A program made the translations under genes and the position numbers. 64,000 nt of DNA from Haloterrigena sp. KLK7. GTDB taxonomy: Archaea > Halobacteriota > Halobacteria > Halobacteriales > Natrialbaceae. Below the pieces are notes generated by a model that was not told the origin of the DNA, searched no databases, and saw nothing but the letters and a program-made list of their open reading frames with translations. The stretch spans positions 3,100,001 to 3,164,000 of the forward strand of contig NZ_CP149787.1 of the NCBI RefSeq assembly GCF_037914945.1, read 5' to 3'. The first letter of the stretch is position 1. Each line of letters opens with the position of its first letter. Shown here one piece after another: positions 33,967 through 44,210 of the stretch.

Positions 33967-36198
33967 TTACTGGAAGCCGATGCGACTGTCGCGGCGACCC
34001 GTCGGGCCCGGTCCGCCCGATCCGCCGCCCTGGAACTCCTCTTCGATCTGCTCGTAGTAGTCGAGGATGTCGTCGGTGATCGTCGGCCGGACGTTCTCCA
34101 TGGCCTGCCGGAAGTGGCGCATCTCGACGATATCGGCCTCGTGGTCCTCGCGAAGCGCCTCGATGGCCGCCTCGCGGGCGATCGACTCGAGGTCGCTGCC
34201 GACGTAGCCGTCGGTGATCTCGGCGATCTCGCGCAGCGTGACGTCCGCGGCCAGGGGCGTGTCCTGCGTGTGGATCTCGAGGATCCGCTCGCGGCCGTCG
34301 ACGTCGGGCTCGCCGATCATGACCAGCCGGTCGAACCGACCCGAGCGCAGGAGCGCGGGGTCGATCATGTCCGGCCGGTTGGTCGCGCCGATGACCATGA
34401 CGTTCTCCATCTCCTCGAGGCCGTCGAGCTCCGTCAGGAGCTGGTTGACGACCCGCTCGGAGACGTTCGAGCCGGTCTCACCGCCTCGGCCCGGCGCGAG
34501 CGCGTCGAGCTCGTCGAAGAAGATGACCGTCGGCGAGACCTGTCGCGCCTTGCGGAAGGTCTGCCGGATGGCCTTCTCCGACTCGCCGACCCACTTCGAG
34601 AGCAGCTGCGGGCCGCGCACCGAGATGAAGTTGGCGTTGGTCTCGTTGGCGACCGCTTTCGCCATGAGCGTCTTCCCGGTGCCCGGCGGCCCGTACAGCA
34701 AGACGCCGGCCGGCGGATCGACCCCCAGTCGGTCGAACCGCTCGGGGTTCGAGAGCGGCCACTCGACGGACTCCTGGACCTGCTCCTTGGCGGTGTGGAG
34801 TCCGCCGACGTCGTCCCAGGAGATCTTCGGTAACTCGACGAGCACCTCCCGCATCGCCGAGGGTTCGACCTCGTTCAAGGCGCCGCGGAAGTCCTGGCGC
34901 TTGACGATCATCCGGTCGATCAGGCTCGGCGGGATGTCCTCCTCGTCGAGATCGATCTCGGGAAGGTACCGGCGCAGGGCCTTCATCGCGGCTTCCTTCG
35001 TCAGGCTCTCGATGTCGGCGCCGACGAAGCCGTGGGTCTCGTCGGCCAGGTGACCGAGGTCGACGTCGTCCGAGAGCGGCATCCCGCGGGTGTGGATCTG
35101 CAGGATCTCCTCGCGGCCGACCTCGTCCGGGACGCCGATCTCGATCTCGCGGTCGAATCGGCCCGGACGGCGCAGGGCGGGGTCGACCGAGTCCACGCGG
35201 TTGGTCGCCGCGATGACGATGACCTGACCGCGGGACTCGAGGCCGTCCATCATGGTCAGCAGCTGGGCGACGACGCGGCGTTCGACCTCGCCGGTGACGT
35301 CCTCGCGTTTGGGTGCGATGGAGTCGAGTTCGTCGATGAAGATGATCGACGGCGACTCCTCGGTCGCGTCCTCGAAGATCTCGCGTAACTGCTGTTCGGA
35401 CTCGCCGTAGTACTTCGAGATGATCTCCGGGCCCGCGATCGAGAAGAAGCTCGCGGAGGTCTCGTTGGCGACGGCCTTCGCGAGCAGGGTCTTCCCGGTG
35501 CCCGGCGGCCCGTGGAGCAGGACGCCCTGCGGGGGCTCGATGCCGAGCTTCTTGAAGATCTGCGGGTGTTTCATCGGGAGTTCGACCATCTCCCTGACCC
35601 GCTGTATCTCGCTCTGTAAGCCGCCGATATCCTCGTAGGTAATGCCGCCGCCGGTCTTCTCGAAGCCCGAGATGGGTTCTTCGCGAAGCTCGACGTCGGT
35701 GTCCTCGGTGATGAGGACCACGCCCTCGGGTTCCGTCTCGACGGCGATGAGCGGGATCGCCTGGCCGGGCGACCGCATGAATGGATGGTTCGTCGAGGAC
35801 ATGACCGGGACGATGTCGCGACCGACGACCGGCCGCTTGAGGATCTGTCGTTTCACCATGCCGGCGGCGTCGGAGCCGAACTGGACCGACGCCTCTTCGG
35901 GGGGCGCGAGGGTGAGCTTATCCGCCTTCGTGGCTTCCGCCTTGCGGATGGTTACTCGTTCGCCGATCCCCACGTCGGCGTTCTGACGGGTGAACCCGTC
36001 GATGCGGACCGTATCGGTGTTCCAGTCCTGCCGGTCGGCGCGCCACACCTTCGCGGCCGTGGTGTCGGCGCCTTCGATCTCGATGATGTCGCCCGGACTC
36101 AGCTTCAGATGCAACAGCGTGTCCGGGTCGAGTCGGGCGATACCACGACCCGAGTCGTTCGGGTACGCCTTCGCAACCTCCAGTTGAACTTCGTTCAT
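33967..36198 (-). CDS. cdc48: CDC48/VAT AAA ATPase
   Basis: 743 residues. The N-terminal double-psi barrel part ([19 protein letters not shown]) is followed by two AAA modules. D1: Walker [15 protein letters not shown], Walker [16 protein letters not shown]2: Walker [15 protein letters not shown], Walker [15 protein letters not shown]. The tail is Gly/Arg-rich ([13 protein letters not shown]). It unfolds proteins for the proteasome in archaea. It is divergent from larC. Confidence 0.95.
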   Translation of the reverse strand: MNEVQLEVAKAYPNDSGRGIARLDPDTLLHLKLSPGDIIEIEGADTTAAKVWRADRQDWNTDTVRIDGFTRQNADVGIGERVTIRKAEATKADKLTLAPPEEASVQFGSDAAGMVKRQILKRPVVGRDIVPVMSSTNHPFMRSPGQAIPLIAVETEPEGVVLITEDTDVELREEPISGFEKTGGGITYEDIGGLQSEIQRVREMVELPMKHPQIFKKLGIEPPQGVLLHGPPGTGKTLLAKAVANETSASFFSIAGPEIISKYYGESEQQLREIFEDATEESPSIIFIDELDSIAPKREDVTGEVERRVVAQLLTMMDGLESRGQVIVIAATNRVDSVDPALRRPGRFDREIEIGVPDEVGREEILQIHTRGMPLSDDVDLGHLADETHGFVGADIESLTKEAAMKALRRYLPEIDLDEEDIPPSLIDRMIVKRQDFRGALNEVEPSAMREVLVELPKISWDDVGGLHTAKEQVQESVEWPLSNPERFDRLGVDPPAGVLLYGPPGTGKTLMAKAVANETNANFISVRGPQLLSKWVGESEKAIRQTFRKARQVSPTVIFFDELDALAPGRGGETGSNVSERVVNQLLTELDGLEEMENVMVIGATNRPDMIDPALLRSGRFDRLVMIGEPDVDGRERILEIHTQDTPLAADVTLREIAEITDGYVGSDLESIAREAAIEALREDHEADIVEMRHFRQAMENVRPTITDDILDYYEQIEEEFQGGGSGGPGPTGRRDSRIGFQ

Positions 36199-36310
36199 GA
36201 TTCGGGATGGACGGCGATGTCAGTGATTCCGCTTCGTGAGCGGATAGGTTTTTTGCTAGCCTTCGTCGTTGCCTGTGCCACTTGATACCACATCTAACTG
36301 GTACGGCAGC

Positions 36311-36324
36311 GTACATAGATGTAC
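36311..36324. promoter_or_regulatory. Inverted repeat between divergent cdc48 and larC
   Basis: GTACAT, two bases, ATGTAC: a 14-bp dyad 113 bases before cdc48 and 123 bases before larC. A chance match is not excluded, since no regulator or TATA box is clearly aligned with it. Confidence 0.3.
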
Positions 36325-36446
36325 CGGCATCGGTCGGTTTTGGTGGTACCGACACCGCCTGGCGGACCAGCCTACGACCGGGCACTCCGACGGCGGGTTC
36401 GCGGCGAGAAGATGCCTTTTTGATCGCTCCTCCCGGCGACCTAGCC

Positions 36447-37886
36447 ATGCAAGTCCTCGCGTTCGACGGCCGCATGGGCGCAAGCGGTGATATGATCCTC
36501 GCCGCCTTGCTCGATGCCGGCGCCGACCCCGACGTCCTCGAGGCCGTGACGGACGGCCTCGCCGTGGAGTACGAGATCGACGAGACGGTCAAGTGCGGGA
36601 TCTCGTCGACGACGGTCGACGTGTTCCTGACCGACGATTCGGCGACGGATCCCAACGGGCACGATGCGGACGAGGCGTCTCACGGTCAGAACGCCGATGA
36701 GGCGGACCACGGTCACGACGACGATCATGCCGGCCGCGATCACGACGGGAGCGACCACCACGCACACGAGCACGGCGACGACGGCCACGACCACGCCCAC
36801 GAGGACGAACGGTCTGACGGAGACGGCGTCCGCGCCGAGGGCCACGGCCCCCACCGGAGCTACCGCGAGGTCCGCGACATCGTCGCGGGGATGGACCTCG
36901 AGCCGGCGGTCGAACGCGACGCGCTCGCGATCTTCGAACTGCTCGGCGAGGCCGAGGCCGACGTCCACGGCGAGTCCATAGAGGAGATCCACTTCCACGA
37001 GGTCGGTGCCGACGACGCCATCGCCGACGTGGTCGGTGCCGCCCTGCTCGTCGACGACCTCGAGCCCGACCGGATCGTCACGACGCCGCTCGCGACGGGC
37101 GGCGGCAGCGTCTCGATGAGCCACGGCGAGTACCCCGTTCCGACGCCGGCCGTCGTCGGGATCGCCGAACGCGCGGACTGGTCGCTTCGCGGCGGTCCCG
37201 TCGACGCCGAACTGCTGACGCCCACCGGCGCGGCGATTCTGGGTCACTTCGCCGACGGCGTCGACGCACTTCCCTCGCTCGACCTCCACGGAGTGGGCTA
37301 CGGCGCCGGCGGCTACGACCTCGATCCACACCCCAACGTCCTCCGGGTGCTGGTCGGCGACGGCGGCGGCCGCGGCGAACTCGTGAAGGACGATATCGCC
37401 GTCCTCGAGACGAACCTCGACGACGCGACCCCGGAGGTGCTCGGCGGCCTCCAGGAGACCCTTGCCAACGCGGGCGCGCGTGACGTGTCGATACTTCCGG
37501 CGACGATGAAGAAGTCCCGGCCCGGCCACCTCGTCAAGGTGATCTGCAAGCCCGCGGATCGGAAACGGGTGGCTCGGGCGCTGGCCGAGGAGACGGGCAC
37601 GCTCGGCGTGCGGGACGCCGGGGCGACCCACCGCTGGATCGCGAATCGGGCGTTCGAGACGGTCGAACTCGAGATCGACGGTGAGCAGTACGTGGTCGCT
37701 GTGAAGGTCGCGAGCGACGCGGACGGCGAGGTCTACGACGTCAGTGCGGAGTACGACGACGCGCTCGGAGTGACTCGAGAGACGGGGCTGGCGGTTCGGG
37801 AGGTTCTCCGGCGGGCCGAGACGGTGGCCCGCGAATCGATCGAAATCGAGGCGAGCGGTGACGAGGGACGCAGCCGGGAGGAGTGA
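36447..37886 (+). CDS. larC: LarC nickel-insertion protein with a long His-rich loop
   Basis: 479 residues. LarC (pyridinium-3,5-bisthiocarboxylic acid mononucleotide nickel chelatase) finishes the nickel-pincer cofactor of lactate racemase LarA. It begins MQVLAFDGRMGASGDMILAA. A strongly His/Asp-rich insert (about residues 70-130, with more than 15 His) comes before HGPHRSYREVRDIV. The main body then contains EEIHFHEVGADDAIADVVG, LLTPTGAAIL, and the C-terminal nucleotide domain. The ATG at 36447 is chosen. No larA, larB or larE lies in the window. Confidence 0.9.
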   Translation: MQVLAFDGRMGASGDMILAALLDAGADPDVLEAVTDGLAVEYEIDETVKCGISSTTVDVFLTDDSATDPNGHDADEASHGQNADEADHGHDDDHAGRDHDGSDHHAHEHGDDGHDHAHEDERSDGDGVRAEGHGPHRSYREVRDIVAGMDLEPAVERDALAIFELLGEAEADVHGESIEEIHFHEVGADDAIADVVGAALLVDDLEPDRIVTTPLATGGGSVSMSHGEYPVPTPAVVGIAERADWSLRGGPVDAELLTPTGAAILGHFADGVDALPSLDLHGVGYGAGGYDLDPHPNVLRVLVGDGGGRGELVKDDIAVLETNLDDATPEVLGGLQETLANAGARDVSILPATMKKSRPGHLVKVICKPADRKRVARALAEETGTLGVRDAGATHRWIANRAFETVELEIDGEQYVVAVKVASDADGEVYDVSAEYDDALGVTRETGLAVREVLRRAETVARESIEIEASGDEGRSREE

Positions 37887-38467
37887 GACGGTCGCGAACG
37901 CGGTTCGGGACCGACGGCGCGGTCGCCCGTCGTCTCGCGACGTGGCCCTCGCGAATCCGCTCGACGATGGCGGCGATGTCCGGACCCGCGAGCGATACCG
38001 CGATCGGTGAGGATCACGCGGACATCCGGGACCTCTCGAGGGAGCGAACACATCGGGAGTCGAATTCGACTCGATATCTCGTCGTAAACCACTGGTAACG
38101 AGCTATTATGACGCCGTTCGTCGACGAAGCGAGAGAGTCGGTTTCGAAGAGATCCGTACGGAATTCGACGGTCCGGTCGATCAGACGTGTAAGATCGCTC
38201 GTTCGGTAACCGCCTGCTACCGGCCGCGAAGCGCGTGAATATCGACACTCATGAGAAGCTATATTTCAACTAGAAAATAAACACATATGCATTTTATAGT
38301 GTTCTAATTAGGAAATATATGACTAAAAGAAGATTTATAGCGACAGTCTCGAATCGAATTCAGTGTGGGAGACGAAAATATCACATTAACGGGGAACGTC
38401 TCGGATAGCGATATGAACGCGAGTATCGGACTCAAATTATTGCGAATGTCATCTTCTGGAATATAAT
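37887..38467. other. Intergenic region between larC and the chitinase gene
   Basis: No supported gene. The last 210 bases (38256-38467) are strikingly AT-rich for this chromosome. They hold the promoter of the chitinase gene, with AAATTATT at 38434-38441 about 27-34 bases before the ATG. Short reading frames in both directions before 38250 look like chance. Confidence 0.6.
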
Positions 38468-40306
38468 ATGAAGACGAACGTATATACGGCGCTCGGAGTC
38501 GCACTACTATTGATACTCTCGTCGGTAGGCGGCGCCGCAGTGTCGTCGACCACTGAAGGCGGTGTTTCGGCCGACTTCGTCGTATACGGTGGGGACATGA
38601 CCGTGTCCGACGGAACCGTCGACGTCGGCGAGCGCGTCGGATTCATGGCCGACACGCACACGACGAACGCACGAATAACCGACCTCGAGTGGTCGTTCGA
38701 CGACGGGACGACGAGTAACGGCTGGTGGACCGCTCACCGGTTCAGCGAACCCGGTACCTACAACGTCTCGTTGACCGCAACTGACAACACCGGCGCTACG
38801 GATACCGAAACGGTGACGATCACCGTACGCGGCGATCCGAACGAAACGAACGCGTCCGACGGGGACGTCGACGCGAGCGCCGAAACGGCGGCCGACTCCG
38901 AGTATCCCGCGTGGAACGAGAGCGACGTGTATCGCAGCGGTGACCGCGTCGTTTGGAACGGTGGTATCTGGGAAGCGCAGTGGTGGACCCAGGGCGACAC
39001 GCCCGCCGATTCCCGCGTCTGGGAACACGTCGAGGATCTCGGCGGTGACGGAACTGGGGATCAGCAGGAAACTGACGGAACCGAAAGCGCCAACGAGACC
39101 GACGGAACTGAAAGCACCAACGAGACCACCGATACGGCGCCGAGCGACGGCGACGACGGCACCAGCGAACCCAACCAGTCCACCGGTGACACCGACACGG
39201 TCGAATCCGGAGACGACATGCGAGTCGTCGGGTACTACACGAGCTGGTCGATCTACGACCGCGACTACCAGCCGAGTGACGTGCCGCTCGACAAGGTCAC
39301 GCACCTGAACTACGCGTTCATGGACGTCCAGCCCAATGGGACGGTCACCTACGGCGACGAGAACGCGGATCGGCAGAACCTGGCCGAGTTCCAGGAGCTG
39401 AAGGCTCGGCATCCGGACACGAAGATGCAGCTGTCGATCGGCGGCTGGTCGCTCTCGACGCACTTCTCCGACGCCGCAGCGACGCAGGAGAACCGAGAGC
39501 GGTTCGCCGAGTCGTCGGTCGAACTGATGCGCCAGTACGACTTCGACGGTATCGACATCGACTGGGAGTTCCCCGACGGCGGCGGTGCCGAAGGGAACAG
39601 CGAGCGTCCGGAGGACCCGCAGAACTACGTCTTGCTCCTCCAGGAGGTCCGCGAGGAGCTCGACGAAGCGGAACGGCAAGACGGAAAGGAGTACGAGCTG
39701 AGCGTCGCTGCCGCGTCGAACCCGCAGAAGACGGCACAGCTCGACGTTCCGGGGATCGCCGAGCAGGTCGACTACGTCAGCGTGATGAACTACGACTACA
39801 CCGGCACGTGGAGCTCTCAGACGAACCACAACAGCAAGCTCTACTCCGCGTCCGACGATCCCAGCCCGGATCACTTCAACGGTGACGCCGGAATGCGAGG
39901 CTGGGCCGACGCGGGAATGCCCAAGGAAAAGCTCGTCTACGGTGCGGCGTTCTTCGGCTACGGCTTCGAAGGCGTTCCGGACCGGAACAACGGCCTCTAC
40001 CAGTCCTTTACCGGACCGGCCGACGTCGGCTGGACCGTCGCCGACGGCGCGACCGACTACCGATCCGTTCAGGAACTGATCGACAACGATTCGTCGTACG
40101 TGCGGTACTGGGACGACGAGGCGAAGGTCCCGTACGTCTACTCCGCTCGGGACAACGTCTTCATCACCTACGAGGACCCCGAATCGATGGCCATCAAAGC
40201 CGAGTACGTCAAGGAGAACGGCTACGGTGGCATGATGTTCTGGGAATTCTACGGAGATCGCGACGAGACGCTGATCGACGTGATCGACCAGCGGCTCGGC
40301 GCGTAA
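38468..40306 (+). CDS. Secreted chitinase: PKD, CBM5/12 and GH18 domains
   Basis: 612 residues. An N-terminal hydrophobic stretch (about 8-25) is a Sec signal. A PKD-type beta domain (about 35-122, LEWSFDDGTT) comes next, then a chitin-binding CBM5/12 (about 146-188, YPAWNESDVYRSGDRVVWNG). An acidic linker with a 30-nt tandem repeat (ETDGTES) follows, then the GH18 barrel (251-612) with the catalytic motif DGIDIDWE (360-367), Glu 367 being the acid. It hydrolyses chitin outside the cell. Confidence 0.93.
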   Translation: MKTNVYTALGVALLLILSSVGGAAVSSTTEGGVSADFVVYGGDMTVSDGTVDVGERVGFMADTHTTNARITDLEWSFDDGTTSNGWWTAHRFSEPGTYNVSLTATDNTGATDTETVTITVRGDPNETNASDGDVDASAETAADSEYPAWNESDVYRSGDRVVWNGGIWEAQWWTQGDTPADSRVWEHVEDLGGDGTGDQQETDGTESANETDGTESTNETTDTAPSDGDDGTSEPNQSTGDTDTVESGDDMRVVGYYTSWSIYDRDYQPSDVPLDKVTHLNYAFMDVQPNGTVTYGDENADRQNLAEFQELKARHPDTKMQLSIGGWSLSTHFSDAAATQENRERFAESSVELMRQYDFDGIDIDWEFPDGGGAEGNSERPEDPQNYVLLLQEVREELDEAERQDGKEYELSVAAASNPQKTAQLDVPGIAEQVDYVSVMNYDYTGTWSSQTNHNSKLYSASDDPSPDHFNGDAGMRGWADAGMPKEKLVYGAAFFGYGFEGVPDRNNGLYQSFTGPADVGWTVADGATDYRSVQELIDNDSSYVRYWDDEAKVPYVYSARDNVFITYEDPESMAIKAEYVKENGYGGMMFWEFYGDRDETLIDVIDQRLGA

Positions 40307-40559
40307 CTCGCCGATTACGGGAGTCGACAGCGTCGATTCGTGGCGCGCTTCCGTTCCGATATTTTCGGTATTCGCGCCTCGAGCGGTTGCGTCGACGGTG
40401 ACGAAGTGATACCCTCGAGTCCCGGCCCGGAACCGCCGCGATGCCGCGCGTTCGACGGCGACAGTTCGATCCGCGGCCGTGGATACCAACCGTCGTCGGT
40501 GACAGAACGCTACCGATCGCTTCCCGTCCGGTAGCAACCGCGCCCCGGCCGGCAGCGAG

Positions 40560-41618
40560 TTAGCAGTTCAGGTACGCGCTCGGATCCTCGGCCTCGTAGA
40601 TGACGTCGAGCGCACAGACGTTCCCGTCCCTCCAGGTCGGCGACCAGTCCTGGACGACCACCTCCTGATCTCGCTCGTGGAACGGCGTTTCGTCGAGGTA
40701 GTTCTCGTACCCGACCTCGCCGGTGAGATACCGATCGCCGCCGAGGTGGTCCGTGAGGCGAGCCAGGTACTCGGACGGATCGCCGGGATGCGCGACCGGG
40801 AGCTCGCTCGAGCGGACCACCGACGACTCGATGTCGAACCGATCGAACAGCTCGAGGAGGATCGAGATCGTGAGGTCGACCAGTCTGACGTCGGCCATCA
40901 GTTCGCCGGGTGCGACGCCCTCGAGTTCCCACAGCCGAGCCATCGAGAGGCGCTCGAAATCCGCCTCGTCGTCGAGAGACGCGCCGATATCGACCAGCAG
41001 CTGATTGCGCTGCGTTCGGAGACGGCGACAAGCGGTCTCCGCAGCGGCGAGCTCTTCCTTGACGGTTTCGGATCGAGCGATGAGAGCGGCGACGTCGGCG
41101 TTCGGATCCGTCCGCTTTCGGTCGGCGATCTGCCGTGCGAGGCGGTTCTTCCGCTCTCGAAGGTCTCGTAACCGCAACTCCTGCCGGCGGGTGCACAACT
41201 CGTCGTCTAACCGGAGACACTCGTCGACGAGTTCCGTCCCGACGTGACGAGCCACCTCGTCCCGTCGTTCTCTGAGCGTCTCGACGGCGACGGGACTCAC
41301 ACAGAGGCGTTCGTAAGTCGGTCGCCACTCATCGGCCGCGGCACCGTACTTCCCGCGAAGCGTCTCGATGTGTCGGACGGGCCACGGTGAAGACATGTCG
41401 ATCCGCGCTTCGTCGATACGGACGTCGGTACTGGTGTGGCGAACCGGGACCGTGAGCCAGTTTCGGTCGTCGTAATCGATCAGGGCTCTGTGCTGACGGG
41501 AACACCGGGAAAATTCGATATCGTCGTAGATAACGAAGACGTCCGCTTGCTGTACGCGAGCGAGGTAGTGAAGTCGCGGGAAATACCGTGGTTGGTACGC
41601 CGCGACGGTCTGGTTCAT
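40560..41618 (-). CDS. WbqC-family protein with a coiled-coil insert
   Basis: 352 residues. The WbqC-family N-terminus reads VAAYQPRYFPRLHYLARVQQADVFV, IYDDIEFSRCSRQHRALID follows, and the C-terminal family part reads MADVRLVDLTISILLELFDR. Between them (about residues 115-215) is a long charged helix, likely a coiled coil, not expected in the family. WbqC proteins occur in surface-sugar gene clusters, where their reaction is not settled. The ATG at 41618 is preferred over a GTG at 41624, as TATTAA (41643-41648 region) lies about 25-30 bases upstream. Confidence 0.8.
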   Translation of the reverse strand: MNQTVAAYQPRYFPRLHYLARVQQADVFVIYDDIEFSRCSRQHRALIDYDDRNWLTVPVRHTSTDVRIDEARIDMSSPWPVRHIETLRGKYGAAADEWRPTYERLCVSPVAVETLRERRDEVARHVGTELVDECLRLDDELCTRRQELRLRDLRERKNRLARQIADRKRTDPNADVAALIARSETVKEELAAAETACRRLRTQRNQLLVDIGASLDDEADFERLSMARLWELEGVAPGELMADVRLVDLTISILLELFDRFDIESSVVRSSELPVAHPGDPSEYLARLTDHLGGDRYLTGEVGYENYLDETPFHERDQEVVVQDWSPTWRDGNVCALDVIYEAEDPSAYLNC

Positions 41619-41733
41619 GGGCACGAATAGTTATATGTCGTGTTAATAAATCCTCGCTCGTTTACAAGAGAAATCGCGCCTATACGTGAACGGAACGGCA
41701 CGGGATCGAAGTTAAGTCCGTGTTGCGCCGGTT

Positions 41734-42417
41734 CTACCGGCGACGTTCCATGATCAGCTCGAACGGTTCGGCGGCGTAGAGGCCGACCTTTTCCCCCCAC
41801 AGCTGGTTGTTGTTCCGGATGCTTCGCCTGCTACGGGGATGGGGACGCTCTCTGAGTTCGTCCTCGTAGATCGAAAGCGCGTCCATCTTCCGGTCGAAAT
41901 GCTCGTCGATGTCGACGAACACGGTCGGCTGGAACGCGGTATCCGCGGTCGGCATCGCCCACTCGGTCGACGACAGCGACTCGAACGAGAGGATCCGATC
42001 GACGGTCGACCCGGCGAGCGGTCGGGCGGCCGTCCGGACGGCGCGCGCGGCGATCTGATGATCGATGTTGAGGTCGCCGTAGTAGTGCGTGTAGATCACG
42101 TGCGGTTCGAACGAGTCGAGTTTCGACTCGACGTCGCGGACGACGTCGATGAGCGCCTCGTCGTCGAGCTGATTCCCCCAGTAATCGAGTACGGTGACGT
42201 CCTCGAAGCCGAGCGAGTCGGCGACGGCCCGCGCCCGCTCCCGGCGGTCGTCGCGGCGCGCTCGAGCGGCGGACGTCTCCGCCTCGTACCGGGCCATCAC
42301 ACCGTCGTTGAGCATCAGTACCTCGACGTCGTCGCCTTCGGCGACGTGTTTCGCGAGGGTCCCACCGACCCCGATCACTTCGTCGTCCGGATGTGCTGCC
42401 ACACAGAGTACTCGCAT
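41734..42417 (-). CDS. PIG-L family deacetylase (LmbE-like)
   Basis: 227 residues. The zinc motif AAHPDDEVIGVGGTLAKH is near the N-terminus and the third ligand pair is in IYTHYYGDLNIDHQIAARAV. The family deacetylates GlcNAc-containing glycolipids or sugar conjugates. The start MRVLCVAAHPDDE is supported by a TATA box 26-34 bases upstream. It sits 109 bp before WbqC on the same strand and downstream of the polysaccharide operon. Confidence 0.87.
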   Translation of the reverse strand: MRVLCVAAHPDDEVIGVGGTLAKHVAEGDDVEVLMLNDGVMARYEAETSAARARRDDRRERARAVADSLGFEDVTVLDYWGNQLDDEALIDVVRDVESKLDSFEPHVIYTHYYGDLNIDHQIAARAVRTAARPLAGSTVDRILSFESLSSTEWAMPTADTAFQPTVFVDIDEHFDRKMDALSIYEDELRERPHPRSRRSIRNNNQLWGEKVGLYAAEPFELIMERRR

Positions 42418-42722
42418 TCCTGAGAGGACGGGGGCGGCATCGGTATTTATCCCATCGATGGTTTCGACCGGCAGTCTCGGGCTTATTCGCGGGTCGCCCG
42501 CGTCACCGGTCGCAATTCGGGGCCGGATCCGGAGCCGCGCTCTGTGGGGCGGTAGACGAGGCGCCGTCGCTCCACCGAACGGTACGTAGAACCGGATAAC
42601 GGACGCGAATCGGGCCGGTGGACCGATGGATGGCGTCGCACGGGCGATCGGACACGCGGCCCGGTGCGGACGGGTGGGAACGGTTCTCGGCCGACGGCTC
42701 ACGTCGACCGAACCCGGGTCAA
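42418..42722. other. Intergenic region between GH10 and PIG-L genes
   Basis: No gene. The TATA box of the PIG-L gene reads GATAAATAC on the minus strand (42443-42451). The remaining bases show no strong stem or repeat. Confidence 0.6.
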
Positions 42723-44210
42723 TCACCCGATCCGCACGGTAACCGTTTCTTCCGCGGTCGGATCGGCGGCCGTCACGTGCGTCGTCTCGCTGGCGTCCCC
42801 CGCGCGCACCGTCACGTCGTGGTCGCCGAGAAACACGTCGGTACTGAACAGGCCGTCCGCGTCGGTCCGTCCGGACTCCTCCGTCCACCACTGGTCGAAC
42901 ACGAGGTCCGTGTACGCGTCGTACGCCGGCTTCTTCGACCAGTCCTCGCGAAACAGCGGGGCGTTGCCCTGCCAGTGGATCTCGTCCCAGAAGCCCCACA
43001 TGACGAAGCCGTCGACGACCGGGTGACTGAACACCGTCTTCAGGAACTTATAGAGGTACTCCGCCTCGAGTTCCTCCGTCCACTCGTCACCCCACGCGTC
43101 GTACTCGGTGATCTGAATGGAATCGACGTGCTCGGCGAACCGGTCGAGCGTCGACACCAGTTCCGTCGGCGATCGCCGCTGGTCCGCCTTCCAGTGGTGA
43201 CTCTGCATGCCGATCCCGTCCAGCGGCACGTCGGTTTCGCCCGCCCACGTCACGAGCTCTTCGAGTGCGTCCCGGTGATCGTCCCTATCGCCGGCGAGAA
43301 CGTCGTACTCGTTGAGATAGAGGCGCGCGTCGGGATCGGCGTCGGCGGCCAACTGGAACCAGTCCCGGATCTTCGGCGCGCGGGTCGGCGGTTCGTCCGG
43401 GTCGATGAGATCGGTCATCTCGTGGAACCCGATCTGTTCGTTCAGGACGTCCCACTCGGTGACGTTCTCCGTCCCGCTGTGGTGCGAGACGATAGCCGAG
43501 ACGTGCTCGTCGCTGCGGTTGTCGACGTGGTCGGCGTCGCCCTCGTCCATCGCCCTGATCACGTCGTCGGGGATGGCCCCCTGTCCGCGACGCTGCCAGA
43601 TACAGGCGTGTCCTCGCATCTCGAGCCCGCGATCGAGGAGCCACCACGTCGCCGTTTCCGCGTGTTCGCGGTGTTCCGGGAGTTCCCAGAAGTTCCACTT
43701 GTGGCGGTTCTCGAGGACGGCCTTGTTGAACAGATCGGTGATCGCCGTTCGATACTCGTCGTCGGGGACGGACTCCGCGACCAGATACTCCGCGTTGACG
43801 GCGGTGCCGAACCCGAACGCGTGCCCGCTCATCTCGACGTCGACCGCCGCGTCCGCGATCGGTGCATCGTCCTCGTCGACGACCTCGACCGCGAGCGACG
43901 TCGTTCGGTGGTCCTCGATCCGCTCGTCGGCGTCGGTCTCCCACGAATCCTCGCTCTCGCCTCCCGCTTCCGGTTCGGTGTTCCCCTCGTCCGTTCCGTC
44001 GTCGCTCTCGGTGTCTTCGTCCCGCCGGAGGCCGACGCCGAGACCGGTTCCGAGACCGGCCAGTCCCAGTCCACCGAGAACGCCGCGCCGCGAGAGGCGG
44101 TCGAACGGACCGCGAGCCGAGTCGTCGCGGTCCGAATCGAGCCGGTCGGGCGGCCCCGACGACCGATCGTCGTTCGTCACCGTCTCTCCCCTCGATTCAC
44201 GGAATCTCAC
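42723..44210 (-). CDS. Secreted GH10-family glycoside hydrolase (xylanase-like)
   Basis: 495 residues, or 484 if a GTG 11 codons in is used. An N-terminal twin-arginine-like SRRGVLGGLGLAGLGTG (about 40-56) probably exports and perhaps anchors it. An acidic linker follows, then the GH10 barrel: GHAFGFGTAVN, HACIWQ, the acid/base Glu 258 in EWDVLNEQ, and the nucleophile Glu 369 in QITEYD. The last ~60 residues form a small beta domain. The start overlaps the deacetylase stop by 14 bases, so it belongs to the polysaccharide operon. Its true substrate may be the polymer of that operon rather than xylan. Confidence 0.88.
   Translation of the reverse strand: MRFRESRGETVTNDDRSSGPPDRLDSDRDDSARGPFDRLSRRGVLGGLGLAGLGTGLGVGLRRDEDTESDDGTDEGNTEPEAGGESEDSWETDADERIEDHRTTSLAVEVVDEDDAPIADAAVDVEMSGHAFGFGTAVNAEYLVAESVPDDEYRTAITDLFNKAVLENRHKWNFWELPEHREHAETATWWLLDRGLEMRGHACIWQRRGQGAIPDDVIRAMDEGDADHVDNRSDEHVSAIVSHHSGTENVTEWDVLNEQIGFHEMTDLIDPDEPPTRAPKIRDWFQLAADADPDARLYLNEYDVLAGDRDDHRDALEELVTWAGETDVPLDGIGMQSHHWKADQRRSPTELVSTLDRFAEHVDSIQITEYDAWGDEWTEELEAEYLYKFLKTVFSHPVVDGFVMWGFWDEIHWQGNAPLFREDWSKKPAYDAYTDLVFDQWWTEESGRTDADGLFSTDVFLGDHDVTVRAGDASETTHVTAADPTAEETVTVRIG

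Noticed and set aside
37733-38248. 171-codon minus-strand frame after larC
   Set aside because: It overlaps the larC 3' end antisense, and its product is dominated by R/S/P codons typical of shadows.
42723-44210. GH10 gene called simply as a xylan-degrading enzyme
   Set aside because: The fold and catalytic residues fit GH10, but the operon position behind a polysaccharide synthase and deacetylase makes a biomass role uncertain, so the substrate is left open.
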